Shown here piece after piece: positions 49,701-61,300 of a stretch of 64,000 nucleotides of DNA. Below the pieces are notes generated by a model. The model did not search any database. It saw only the letters and a list, made by a program, of their open reading frames with translations, and was not told the DNA's origin. The translations under genes and the position numbers were made by a program. Location of the stretch: positions 443,501-507,500 of the forward strand of contig JAMKCF010000012.1 of NCBI GenBank assembly GCA_023634235.1. The letters are read 5' to 3'. Positions within the stretch are counted from its first letter, which is position 1; every line of letters begins with the position of its first letter. Source of the stretch: Pisaster brevispinus (lineage: Eukaryota > Echinodermata > Asteroidea > Forcipulatida > Asteriidae).

Positions 49701-52700
49701 CCGCTTGTTCAATTCTGTTGAAAAAAAACCCAACAACAAACTCATCAAAACCCTCAAAGAGTTCTTGGAAAAGCTTAGTATTGTGACCAGCATGCCTGAA
49801 AAAACTGTAAAAACATGAAAATATAAACCTACTGATAGCTTGTCTGTATGCTTCAATAACTGAACCTACCAATAGCTTGTCTGTATGCCTCAATAGCAGC
49901 TGGTGTGTTCTTCATCTCCATATACTCATGACCCATCAGAGTCCATGCTGATAAATAATGTGGATTGAGCTTCAAAGCTCGCTGGAAATACAACACAGCT
50001 TTCTCATGTTGAGACCTTAAGGAGTAATAGTTACCTGCCAAGAGGACATAAGGACAATAATTGTTAAACCATGGGAGACTATTGTTGAGGAGTTGGATCA
50101 GTAACTTCACAAGGATCTTGAGCGAAATACAAGTCAGTTATGCAGGGTTTGCCCTTAACATTTCAGTGACAAGCCAGCAGGACCAGTTAACATTACAACA
50201 TTTCACTGGTCTGTCGGCTTTTTCACTAGTCCATAGTTTGTATTTAAAAGGGATGGGAATCAGTACTGGACCAGCCAGCCGGACAATTTAGAGTAGAGTC
50301 TGACTGGTCCTCGGGTGTTTTAACTGGCATTTAGCCAGTGGACCAGTGTTAAGGAAGAAGGCAGTTATGTCAGGTCTTGAAAAAAAATGGAAATAGACTG
50401 TGTAAGTTTGCGACGATAATGTCACTTTTGAGTTTCGGGTACCTCTGACCCATCTACAATTTTGTGTGAATTTTAATTTTGTCAACCCCCAAAAATATAT
50501 TGATGGAATGTTACATTTAAAACTAACAACATAGTAAAACCAAATATTCTTGATCCCTGATGCAACTTTAACACCTATTAATTATTGTTGTGGCACCCGC
50601 TGCTAAAATATCAGGTTTGAACTGCCTCTAGCTACCGGGCAATCTCGGTGGTCTATTGGAAAGATGTCTGCTCTAGAATGGCAAAGGTCATGGGTTTGAA
50701 TCCCACCCAAGTAATACAACTGTGGGTCTTTTTTCCCCCCAGGACTTAGGAAAGTACTGAGTATACAGTACTTTTCACACATCAGTGTATGGGTAAAACC
50801 AAATAGTATTCAATGAGAAGTGTTTATTTATATAACTTACCAATAACACAACAGGTTTCAACTCTGTACTTGTCTACTTCACAAACATGATGTGCTAAGA
50901 AACTCAGCTCTGCCTTCATTTCCTGCTCCCCCCCCAACCCCCCCAAAAACAAAGAATAAAGAAATAAAGATTATTAGACTGAAGCAAACAAAAGGTGTCT
51001 TAAGATATAAAGGCTCTGTTTGAACATCAAAGCACAATCTAGCAAAAACGGAAAATGAACAGTAAACCTTTGACCTAAAGTTCAGTTTTGGGCAATGTCT
51101 GAATTGGCTGATACAGCTACGGCTATGGCTGGATCAATAGGTCAACACGCAGTGAAGTACATGTAAAGGGCATCCTTAGCAACACCCAAGCAACAGTCAA
51201 AGCCGTAGCCATAGCCAATTTAGACAGGGCCTAATTTCATCGTTTCCCCAATCAACTCCAGCGTGGTTTCAGTATTTCTCATCAACCACAATGGAACAGA
51301 AACATAAAATCTATTGACATCGACTATAAAACTTTCCATATGAGGTAGTGTAGAGTTCAAACTCAGTCATTTGGAAAGCACACAATGTGCGAACGAATAT
51401 GTAATAAATTCAATAAGATATCATATTGTTAACGGTTCATTGTTCAATAGATGACATGGCAAAAATGACAGGGCAGTAGAGTTACATTAAATATACACAC
51501 AAGTACACAACAAATTCAAAAACAGATTATCATGTAAGAGCAAAACACAGGTATATTTGAAATCAATTTTAAATGGATTCAATGGGCAAAAGCAATTACA
51601 GAAATGTACATGCATTTACATGATGTAGAGTATATAGGCCTATACATAAACATACACAAGCTCTTTGCAAACTGTATTCAATGAAAAGTGGTAAATAAAA
51701 ATCGAACAAGAAATATAGTGATATAATAATAGGAACACAAGACATTAATATAACACACACGTTGCCCATTATATCAATATAAAAACATTGATAAAATGTT
51801 TTGTGCTTTAAAAATCATGACTTTAAGTATAGGACTTCCTTAGTGACACCCTTAGCAATAATCGTAACCGTGGCCGTAGCTGCAAATTTTGATACTGCCT
51901 GACATCTAGGCTAAAGAAATGTTTTCCTACCTTCACATATAATAGATCTGAGTAGATGTCCATGTTCTCAAGACGGTAAGGGTCTACTTTCTGTAACTGA
52001 CCAAAAAGTTCCACAGCTCGATTCATGTCTGGGGGAAAACATTACAATTCAAGTAAAAATTCAAATTCATCATGAGACAAAAAGGCTCATAGCTGATGTA
52101 TCATTACAGAAATACGCAATAAATCTGACCCCTGACATAGTGGTGGGCAAGTGCAATCTGTGAGATTACATAATTAGCAATAAATCTGACCTCTAAAATA
52201 GTGGTGGGCAAGTACAATCTGTGAGATATCATAACTAAGCAATAAATCTGACCTCTGACATAGTGGTGGGCAAGTGCAATCTGTGAGATGAGATCCCATA
52301 ACTAAGCAATAATCTGACCTCTGACACAGTGGTGGGCAAGTGCAATCTGTTAGATCACATAGCTATTAAGCAATAATCTGACCTCTGACATAGTGGTGGG
52401 CAAGTGCAATCTGTGAGATCCCATTACTAAGCAATAATCTGACCTCTGACACAGTGGTGGGCAAGTGCAATCTGTTAGATCACATAGCTATTAAGCAATA
52501 ATCTGACCTCTGACATAGTGGTGGGCAAGTGCAATCTGTGAGATCCCATAACTAAGCAATAATCTGACCTCTGACACAGTGGTGGGCAAGTGCAATCTGT
52601 TAGATCACATAGCTATTAAGCAATAGTCTGACAGCTGACATAGTGGTGGGCAAGTGCAATCTGTTAGATCATACAACTAAGCAATAATCTGACCCCTGAC

Positions 52701-55700
52701 ATACTGGTGGGCAAGTGCAATCTGTTAGATCATACAACTAAGCAATAATCTGACCTCTGACATAGTGGTGGGCAAGTGCAATCTGTGAGATCCCATAACT
52801 AAGCAATAATCTGACCTCTGACATACTGGTGGGCAAGTGCAATCTGTTAGATCATACAACTAAGCAATAATCTGACCTCTGACATAGTGGTGGGCAAGTG
52901 CAATCTGTTAGATCATACAACTAAGCAATAAATCTGACCTCTAAAATAGTGGTGGGCAAGTACAATCTGTGAGATATCATAACTAAGCAATAAATCTGAC
53001 CTCTGACATAGTGGTGGGCAAGTGCAATCTGTGAGATGAGATCCCATAACTAAGCAATAATCTGACCTCTGACACAGTGGTGGGCAAGTGCAATCTGTTA
53101 GATCACATAGCTATTAAGCAATAATCTGACCTCTGACATAGTGGTGGGCAAGTGCAATCTGTGAGATCCCATTACTAAGCAATAATCTGACCTCTGACAC
53201 AGTGGTGGGCAAGTGCAATCTGTTAGATCACATAGCTATTAAGCAATAATCTGACCTCTGACATAGTGGTGGGCAAGTGCAATCTGTGAGATCCCATAAC
53301 TAAGCAATAATCTGACCTCTGACACAGTGGTGGGCAAGTGCAATCTGTTAGATCACATAGCTATTAAGCAATAGTCTGACCTCTGACATAGTGGTGGGCA
53401 AGTGCAATCTGTTAGATCATACAACTAAGCAATAATCTGACCCCTGACATACTGGTGGGCAAGTGCAATCTGTTAGATCATACAACTAAGCAATAATCTG
53501 ACCTCTGACATAGTGGTGGGCAAGTGCAATCTGTGAGATCCCATAACTAAGCAATAATCTGACCTCTGACATACTGGTGGGCAAGTGCAATCTGTTAGAT
53601 CATACAACTAAGCAATAATCTGACCTCTGACATAGTGGTGGGCAAGTGCAATCTGTTAGATCATACAACTAAGCAATAAATCTGACCTCTGACATAGTGG
53701 TGGGCAAGTGCAATCTGTGAGATGACATAAGTACTGTCTTTAAACCCTGCATCACTAAGGGCTGTGTATTTCTTCAGTGCTTCATCGTTAAGTTGGAGCT
53801 CCAGGTACGTCTTAGCAATGAAGAACTCTTTGATCCAGAGATCTGGTAAAGTCAGAGAGTTAAGCTAGATGGAGAAAGAAATACAAACACAATAAGTTTC
53901 CTCTAAATCTATTCATTTAATGATGACAGATATTTAAATATATTGTGTATTTCTAAGCCAAGCACAACATCACTTTAGAATTATAGCAAACTGACCATGG
54001 ATAGTTTGCTGTAAGGATAGACACATATAATTAGTGCAAGAGTTGAAAAAGAAATATTGAAATAACAATGCTTCTTGTACATTACATACATACATACAGG
54101 CATTTTAATAGCACCCCACAGAGATTGAAGCGCTTTACAGAGCTTAGGCTATGTAAATAAAGATAAACACACAAAATACACTGATATAGATACAAAACTA
54201 TACAACAAATATGTAGTGGTTTGATAAAGTGTTAGCAGGCTCTAGTCACACCTTGTCTTTGTCAGTCACTAGACTTGTCAGCTCTACCCAAGATCCCCAG
54301 TGGTATGGTTCTACTCTGATTGCTTCAATCAGTACGCTCTCTGCTTCTTTCATCAATTCCAACTTCTTTAAAATCACTCCGTACCTGCCATAAACAAAAA
54401 TAAAGGTGTGTAGGTATGTCCCCAAAACTATTACATGGGATATTAAGGGAGGGGAAGGGTTGGAGTTGGATAAATTAGTCCAGAGTTGAGATAAATTAAT
54501 GACAGAGTTGAAATAAATTACTCACAGAGTTAAGATAAATTACTCATAGAGTTGAGATAAATTACTCACAGAGTTTAAATAATAATAATGATAATATTTA
54601 TTATTTAAAAAACGCTTTCCATGTCACATGGACATCACAAAGCGCTGTACAATCAAAAACCAAAGACAAGTAATTAACAAATTATTTAACAACAATATTA
54701 AGTGATAAAGTGAGAAGGGAGGGGAAGGGTTGGAGTTGGATAAATTAGTCCAGAGTTGAGATAAATTAATCACAGAGTTGAAATAAATTACTCACAGAGT
54801 TGAGATAAATTACTCACAGAGTTGAGATAAATTAATCACAGAGTTGAAATAAGTTACTCACAGAGCTGAGATAAATTACTCATAGAGTTGAGATAAATTA
54901 CTCACAGAGTTGAGATAAATTACTCACAGAGTTGAAACAAATTACTCACAGATTTGAGATAAACTACTCACAGAGCTGAGATAAGTTACTCACAAAGTTG
55001 AAATAAATTACTCACAGGTAAAGACAGAAGCCATCTAATGAGCCTTCTGAGTATTTCTTACTCAGGTCAATCCTGAGTGCTTTTAGCGTCTCATTCTTCA
55101 TTGTCTTGTATTGGATTGGACCTGTCAGATCAGCAACTTCATCATATTTCTTCTTCTCACCTCCCTGAGAATAAATCAAATCAACTATTAACCATTTCTC
55201 CCATGGCATGTTAGAATGGACTATTTCCACAAGCATCCAAATCCTTCAGAACAGCCGGGCCAACATTCATGGCTCAGCTTACCACCTAGTTTTGCACTTA
55301 CAGCCATAGATTAACATGATCAAGTTCCACAAAGACCGATGTCTAACTAGTGGTTTTTTTAGTGACGTACATAGGGCAAGCGCACAGAAGTTATAAGTGC
55401 AAAGGACTCTAGTCATGTCATGTTAATGCGACCGGCGACTCAACGTACATTATAATTTTCTCATAAATGGTCCACTCTGCACTGTAGTACTCATGGTACT
55501 ATGAAAACGGCTATTGATAACCAGCCATGAGACCATGCCCGGTAGGCTGGTTCCAAACAGTCGACTAGCGTAGTCCAACTACCATTGACTAGACAGAATT
55601 CGGGCTAACTTAGTCAAACTATGGTCAACAATAGTCATTGCGAACGTGACCCATATTTTAAAGAAGTCTGTAAGGGCAGAATTCTGTGTTAAGCACTAGG

Positions 55701-58025
55701 CAGTGCCATGAAATTGGGCACTGATAACTCAACACCCAGGCCAAATGCAAAGCATGGATGGGTGGCTGTGCAGTAGTGAATCCACTGAACTCTGAAATAA
55801 CCAGGGGCATGATATTAAGAAAATCTCTTGAAAAACTGTGCTGTTGTGCATTTAGCCAACTGGTCATAAACAGACAGTCAAACTTGCACTTTCATTGTAG
55901 TCCTTGAATGTTGTAAAACCTCCCTAATATCATTAAGGAAATAAATTGACATGTACAATAGGCTTGTTTTGTAACAGCGAAAAAGAACAAAGAATGAAGT
56001 AATTGCTACTGGGTCTGATAAGAAACCAACTGTTAATTCTCTCAAACGTACCAAGTATCGAGCATAGACATGAAGAAAGTAGGCCTTTTGGCTCTGACAT
56101 TTGTCAACAAAGTAGGCTGCTCGGTCATATTCCTTGAGGTCAAAGTAAGACTTTGCCAATGTGTACTGATCAAACTCAGAAAGAAAGTCCTGCAGTCAAA
56201 AGAAATTAAAATTATGACCAAAAATGAACAATGTTTTTGTGGAGTCTCGTTGTTCTGTGTCTGCCTTTATAACCACCGGGCTCCATTTGTCAAAAATTTG
56301 TCCGTGCTGACACGCATGGTATTAATTGTTCGTAACTTTCCAATTAATTTGTTTTAGAGAATATTGTTGTCTCAGTGAATGACTGAACCAAGTAAACACA
56401 ACAAAAACATCTCATAAAATGTACTGGGAATTGTTTGTTCTCTTTTAGGAAAACATGGAATGTCTTAACCCTGAACTGGCCAACCCCTGGTAATCAGCCA
56501 TGGTTTGCTGGAGTCTAGGACTAATTACCTCCCGTGCCAAAATCCCTCATTTGCACAACAAAAGGAACGAGAGGTTTTGAATCAGAGATTACACAATGAC
56601 CCCCAGAAAAAGGGAGATTTTGAGCATTAATTCCAGTGCCCTTTATTCCTCTTTGTACTGGGAAACAAAGAGTAGCACAGTGATTGCATGCCAGTACAGC
56701 AGGCTACACAATGGATAGTCTGGCGTGTTAACGTTCGTGGCGTGTCAATATTCTGGGTGCATACAAAAGCGGGTTTATCTGAATGCTGTTTATGTGCGAT
56801 GCACACCTTCCGGTGTTAATTGGTTAATTCTGAATCAAATAAATATCAATTTAAGGATTTGTGAGACGAATTTACAAAGATGTGTTAATAAATTGACAAC
56901 AAACTCATAATACGTAAGGGACAGTGACATTTTAAACAGAACAAACCTCTTGTGGTTGATTTTGTGAAGTTGGTGGAGAAGGTTTAATGGACTTCAGTGC
57001 ATATGACAACTCTGCACACCTGGAACAATAAGAAAATTAATTATTACAAGGAAAGGATAAGAATTCTGCTAAAATCACAGCCTAGCCATCATAGTACTGA
57101 AGTGCTGTAGTTTCTGTAAACATGGTAAATATCATGCACCAGATGAAGTTTGTGACAAATACAGCGAGCCATTAAAAGTTTTGCACACACACACCAACTT
57201 AAATCGCACGCGCATATTTATAAAAAAGATCAACAATTATTTTCAAAGAACATTAATATGATGTTAATTTAATATTCACTAAATAAAAAAGAACACTACA
57301 GAGCACAGACTTCAGTTAACATTCATTAGTTAAAAAACTTGTATGTTTCAATAATAATAATGAATCTATTAAAAAGTATTATTTTGTTAACAATAATCAT
57401 GATTATCATGATTATGATAAATATGTTTTTAAATACCATACATTATTCAATTATAATAATATGCTTAAAAAAATAGTTTTTTAAATGAACAACAAAAGTT
57501 TCTCATTCGCTTTCATCTCTCTCACATCTGTTCGATTGTTATTTTCACTTTCAGGCAGTTGTCAGGATTCTCACTATCTCAGTATCTTTTCAATACACTG
57601 ACTAACACAGCTCTGCAACTTTAAACAATGTAAGAAATAGAGAGTACAGAAAAAAAATCCATGCAAGAGTCACGACAAAGCTGCGGAGGGGGGGGGGGGA
57701 TCCCTACAGCCCCGGAGGATCGGTGAGGATCAGAGTGAAAACACAGAAAGTCACTCAAAGTCCGGAAACTGGGCTTCACGTGCCCCTGCCCTGCTACATA
57801 CATCATTCTTACAACGCAATACCAAGGAACTGTTACAAATACAATTTACAGTATTGTAAAGAATTATAAGAGTACCAAATTACAGGCAAATGACTCTTAC
57901 CATTTAACACTTTGTGTAAGACCCCGTTGTGAACATTCTGTAATGCTGTGTAACAAATCTCGTTTGACATTCGCCAAATCTATCTCAAGACTTGACTTAC
58001 TCTGCGAGGTTAAAATAGCCGCCAT
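46796..58025 (-). CDS. CDC23: CDC23/APC8, TPR subunit of the anaphase-promoting complex
   Basis: Part of the APC/C ubiquitin ligase that triggers anaphase and mitotic exit. Thirteen exons, in transcript order: 57901-58025, 56947-57019, 56052-56189, 55016-55164, 54252-54384, 53687-53864, 51931-52028, 50841-50922, 49870-50034, 49606-49714, 48929-49145, 47459-47575, 46796-46981. All joins are in phase and give 589 aa (human 597). The N terminus is [20 protein letters not shown]. The TPR superhelix runs from about residue 70 to 520, with highly conserved [20 protein letters not shown] (near 320), [38 protein letters not shown] and [18 protein letters not shown]. The C terminus ends SPMNLAFTP, as in vertebrate CDC23 (SPLNL...TP). 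Exons 4 and 6 both end at minisatellites that repeat their own 5' splice sites. The start lies 153 bp from the HTRA2 start, divergent. Confidence 0.95.
47616..47840. repeat. Nested tandem repeat in the last-but-one CDC23 intron
   Basis: A unit of about 41 bp (TTACCAAATATGACATGATG, ATCACAGTCAAGTGTATTAA) occurs four times. The first two copies also share an upstream AACACCAATCCAAACATTGT block, so a longer unit of about 69 bp was duplicated as well. Confidence 0.85.
50145..50350. mobile_element. Inverted-repeat element in CDC23 intron
   Basis: The left arm has TTGCCCTTAACATTTCAGTG then AGCAGGACCAGTT; the right arm, inverted, has CCTTAACACTGGTCCACTGG then ATGCCAGTT and GGACCAGTC. It is degenerate and non-coding. 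Confidence 0.5.
50640..50812 (+). mobile_element. tRNA-derived SINE in CDC23 intron
   Basis: A-box-like TGGTCTATTGG (50649-50659) and B-box GGTTTGAATCC (50693-50703) at tRNA-like spacing. The body continues CCACCCAAGTAATAC, a T/C run, then AGGAAAGTACTGAGTATACA and ATCAGTGTATGGGTAAAA. The same body and tail order occurs inverted at 9280-9400. Confidence 0.7.
51095..51232. mobile_element. Inverted-repeat element, ATGTCTGAATTGGC family
   Basis: The left end reads AATGTCTGAATTGGCTGATA then CTACGGCTATGGCT; the right end, inverted, reads CCTGTCTAAATTGGCTATGG then CTACGGCTTTGACTG. A half-copy with GCCGTAGCTGCAAATTTTGA lies at 51836-51907. It is related to 4308-4440. Confidence 0.6.
52117..53686 (-). 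repeat. About 61-bp minisatellite copying the CDC23 exon 6 end and its 5' splice site
   Basis: Twenty-five intronic units plus the exonic original at 53687-53725. On the transcript strand each unit reads about TC(T/A)(C/A)ACAGATTGCACT, TGCCCACCACTATGTCAGAG, then GTCAGATTTATTGC. The first 39 bases correspond to the last 13 codons of exon 6 ([12 protein letters not shown] and G) and GTCAGA is its native donor. Many units carry TAA where the exon has TCA. Units 2-13 (from 52177) are repeated almost exactly as units 14-25 (from 52925), a 748-bp higher-order period with one cluster of differences at 52631-52634 versus 53379-53382. Confidence 0.95.
54085..54170. repeat. AGCGCTTTACA-type interspersed repeat fragment
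   Basis: TTTTAATAGCACCCCACAGA then GAAGCGCTTTACAGAGC, in CDC23 intron 5. Related fragments: 54590-54660 (CGCTTTCCATG...AAAGCGCTGTACAA), 34690-34750 (TTTATATTGCGCAATACCTA) and, inverted, 48040-48095. Confidence 0.45.
54445..55015 (-). repeat. 22-bp minisatellite copying the CDC23 exon 4 5' splice site
   Basis: Starting at the first intron base, the transcript strand repeats GTGAGTAATTTATCTCAACT, CT. Twelve units (including the native donor) run 55015 to about 54747, nine with an exact GTGAGT; a second short block lies at 54470-54572. Both blocks end in the same GACTAATTTATCCAACTCCA and CCCTTCCCCTCCC sequence, so the block was duplicated, with a GCGCTTT/AAAGCGC interspersed repeat fragment (54590-54660) between them. 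Confidence 0.92.
55257..55721. mobile_element. MITE of the GGGCCCAATTTCAT family, enlarged
   Basis: The left end reads GGGCCAACATTCATGGCTCA, GCTTACC; the right end, inverted, reads TGCCCAATTTCATGGCACTG, CCTAGTGCTTA. At 465 bp it is about twice the size of the other copies; the GTCGACTAGCG...TTGACTAG stretch at 55560-55600 may be a nested insertion. It lies in CDC23 intron 3. Confidence 0.55.
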
Positions 58026-58178
58026 TTTTACTAATTAACATACAACAGTCGTCGGGAGAGCGGGTAGACGTTCTATCAAATGGTCTGGTCCCCAGCTCAA
58101 ACATAAGCATGCAGCCTTTAGATGAAGCAAAGCAAAAGGTACCTGCCTTTCTTGAAAATTCAATTTCACAATTTCAAG
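58026..58178. promoter_or_regulatory. Bidirectional promoter region between CDC23 and HTRA2
   Basis: The two ATG codons are 153 bp apart and divergent, with no room for separate conventional promoters. No TATA box is visible; a CpG-containing patch (GTCGTCGGGAGAGCGGG) lies at 58050-58066. Transcription starts are not known. Confidence 0.6.
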
Positions 58179-58339
58179 ATGGCGGCCTCCATGGTAAGGA
58201 GAATTTTGCTTTCTCAGACTCAGACTCAGTCATTAGTTTCAAGAAAAGTAAATTTGTTTTCCGTCCATCGGCACATTCTTCAAAAAGTGAAACCACAGAC
58301 ATCAATATGCAGGACTATCTCACAAGAAAAGATGAATGA
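58109..58339 (+). other. Overlapping upstream reading frame at the HTRA2 start
   Basis: An ATG at 58109 opens a 76-codon frame that overlaps the HTRA2 start in another frame. An ATG at 58122 is in frame with HTRA2 and would extend it by 19 residues. If transcription starts upstream of 58109, the frame could reduce HTRA2 translation. Confidence 0.35.
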
Positions 58340-61300
58340 AAATAAAAATTTATTCTTCAAGAGAATATTTCAAGGAACAGCACTGTTTTGTTTCCTGATG
58401 TGCTTGTCACCGTACCTCCAGTCTCTGATAGGTGCTCGATTTGAACCACGTCGGGATAAGAAACGACGGAAACTACAAGCTCTTAAAGAAGCAGAAGAAC
58501 TTAACAAGTCCTCCTTCAATGATTATCAACAGGATGACTTTGGAAACGGCACTACAAACTTTGTGATGGAGCAATCCCAAGAAGAGTCAAGTATTTTTCC
58601 TGTTGTGAAAGCAGCCAAAGTTTTTGATGAAGGAGATGGTTTTGTACCACCGCGTTCACACCAATTCAACTTTATTGCAGATGCAGTGGATATTGTTGCA
58701 CCCTCTGTGGTTTACATTGAGATTCACGGAAGGTATAAAACGCTGGTTGTAGCTCAAGCTGTCTAGATCATTGGCCTGTTTGGTCTACGTACTTACTAAA
58801 CACCATTCCATTAGATAAACAAATTTCAACTCCCCCTAGTTAGCCCCACAGTGTGGCAAGGTGTGAACCCTTTGGCCACACTAGTACTACTACTAGGCTA
58901 GTGGTGGGGCTAGCCCCTGGCATGTATGTTTTTTGTTTTGTTTTGTAGTCGAGGAACAAATTTAGTTTTGATTTAGACCCTCATAATTTATCACTTCATG
59001 TATAAACAAACCAAAACTAGCAGTCTACTACTAGTCCTACTACATCACATGTACACCACTGTATTAGATTAAGTTTGTTTGATAATTTATCTGACTGTTT
59101 GTATCTTAAATTCATGCTGGGGGGGGGGGGGTTCCATTATGCCTTGACCCCACAGTCATCAGCCAAGCCAGATCTGGATTTAAGTCTTCATCTAGCTGAG
59201 GGGCTGAGTTCCATTGTCGTCAGATTTGAGGGAAATGGAACTCAATCTGTCAGCTGGTTGCTGACTCATCCTTGTTGAATCAAGGAGTTGTAAGTCAGTT
59301 CTGATAGTCGCCAAAAGGAGCCATCCCATTTCCAAAGAGGGATCTCGCGGGGACAGGTTCCTAACTAACTTGTTATGTTTCTTATTTTAATTGTTATTTT
59401 ATTTTTTATTTTGTACGAGCAGGCACCCTATGATGGATGGAAAACAGGTTCCCATTTCCAATGGTTCCGGGTTCATCGTCAGTTCAGATGGTCTCATTCT
59501 AACCAATGCTCATGTTGTTGCCAACAAGATCGGAGGTAAACAGTCCGTAATGGTCAAGCTCCATGGTGGACGGATAGTGACTGGTCATGTGGTTGCTATT
59601 GACCCAATATCCGACTTGGCTGCAGTGAAGATTAATGATGGGGTAGGTGTTGATGTTTGGATTGACATTAATAAATTAGCCAACCTTGTGTGATGCATTA
59701 TATTCCTAACCATTCCAAACAAACCTTTTAATTTCTTTAAATTTTAGAGACTCGGTGAAACTGCAAAGAAGTTTTGAAGCTAGGATTTGTTTATTATTCA
59801 AGATTTATTTTTACTGCTGTTTAGAATTATGCTATTCTGGTTGTGATGACCTTTATATATTTTTTTCTGCAGAACAATTTACCTGCTATGAAGCTTGGTA
59901 AGTCAGCTAGAATACGTCCTGGTGAATGGGTTATTGCCATGGGAAGCCCGCTAACTCTGAGTAATACCATCACAGCGGGTATTGTGAGCACTGTGAATCG
60001 AACAAGTAAAGAACTTGGACTCAATAAAGACATCAACTACATCCAGACTGATGCTGCAATCAATGTGAGCTCATGTAATATGATGCTGTAGTGTTGCATT
60101 TGGGTAATTGGGTATTGCATTGGAAGACTCCTTTTTTTAGAGTCAGTTTAGGGGTAAATTGTTCCTTGTTTATGTGTTTATAATGAAAAACAAGTTGGCT
60201 CACTGGTTTTCCCTTTCCCATCTGTGGACCCCGGTTCGAAACATTCCTCATACTTGAGCCTTGAATGTGGATTGGGTTTTCAGTCCCTACCTGATTCAAG
60301 CTTTTCCTCTCACATGTACAACTGTACTTTTCTTTGTTGTTTCCTATTTATCCTGTTATTTGGATGTGTCCTAAAACACAAAATAATTCTTATTTTCAAA
60401 TTTGTAATTTAAGTTTGGTAATTCAGGTGGTCCCTTAGTGAATCTGGATGGAGAAGCCATCGGTATAAACACCATGAAAGTAACATCAGGAATCTCCTTC
60501 GCTATCCCCATTGATTATGCTCAGGACTTCCTAGACAAGGTCAATCAAAAGATAAAATCAGAAGGTAGGGTCAAAGTTCACAGTTAACATCATATCTAAT
60601 TCAAATTAATTGAACATTAATGACAGATCAATGGTTTTATCAAACTGTGTTTAGTAATCTTAAGAATCATTATCATGGGCCTAATAATGACGTTGCTTAT
60701 ACAGAGTTTTTCATAAATTGTTATGGAAGATTTTGTAGCTTGAGGCCCAATAAACATAATTCTTCATGATTATTTTGTATGGCAATATATTTTCTTTTTG
60801 GCTTTAGATTCTTCATCAGGCTTGACAGGCAGTTGGTTTTCAGGTGGGAAGAAGACGACAACACAAGATGATAAACGAGGCTATATCGGCATCACCATGT
60901 TGACCTTGACCCCACCTCTGCTGAATGACCTCAAGTCACGCATGGCTGACTTCCCTAACGTCACACATGGTGTCCTAGTGTACCGTATCACTGTTGGATC
61001 TCCTGCATACATGTAAATATTCAATCAAAGTTTACTTTTGTGTTGATGTAATGAACATTTTTTTTTTCTATTCTTGCCCAGTTCAGTTTCACCAAGAAAA
61101 CCTAACATACTCATTGCAGCCCACTGTATTAGCTTTTGAAAAGTTTGCTTTTACTGTATCAGCAAAGTGCTTTATTATGTTTAAATTGATACTTAGCTTG
61201 GTCTATTTATGCACAGGGTTGGTATAAAAGCTGGTGATATTGTTACTCACATCAATGGCAAGCCAGTCAACTCTGCTACTGATGTCTACAATTCAGTGCT

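Noticed and set aside
52117..53686. CRISPR-like array in CDC23 intron 6
   Set aside because: Units abut without variable spacers and match the neighbouring exon end; this is a minisatellite in an animal intron.
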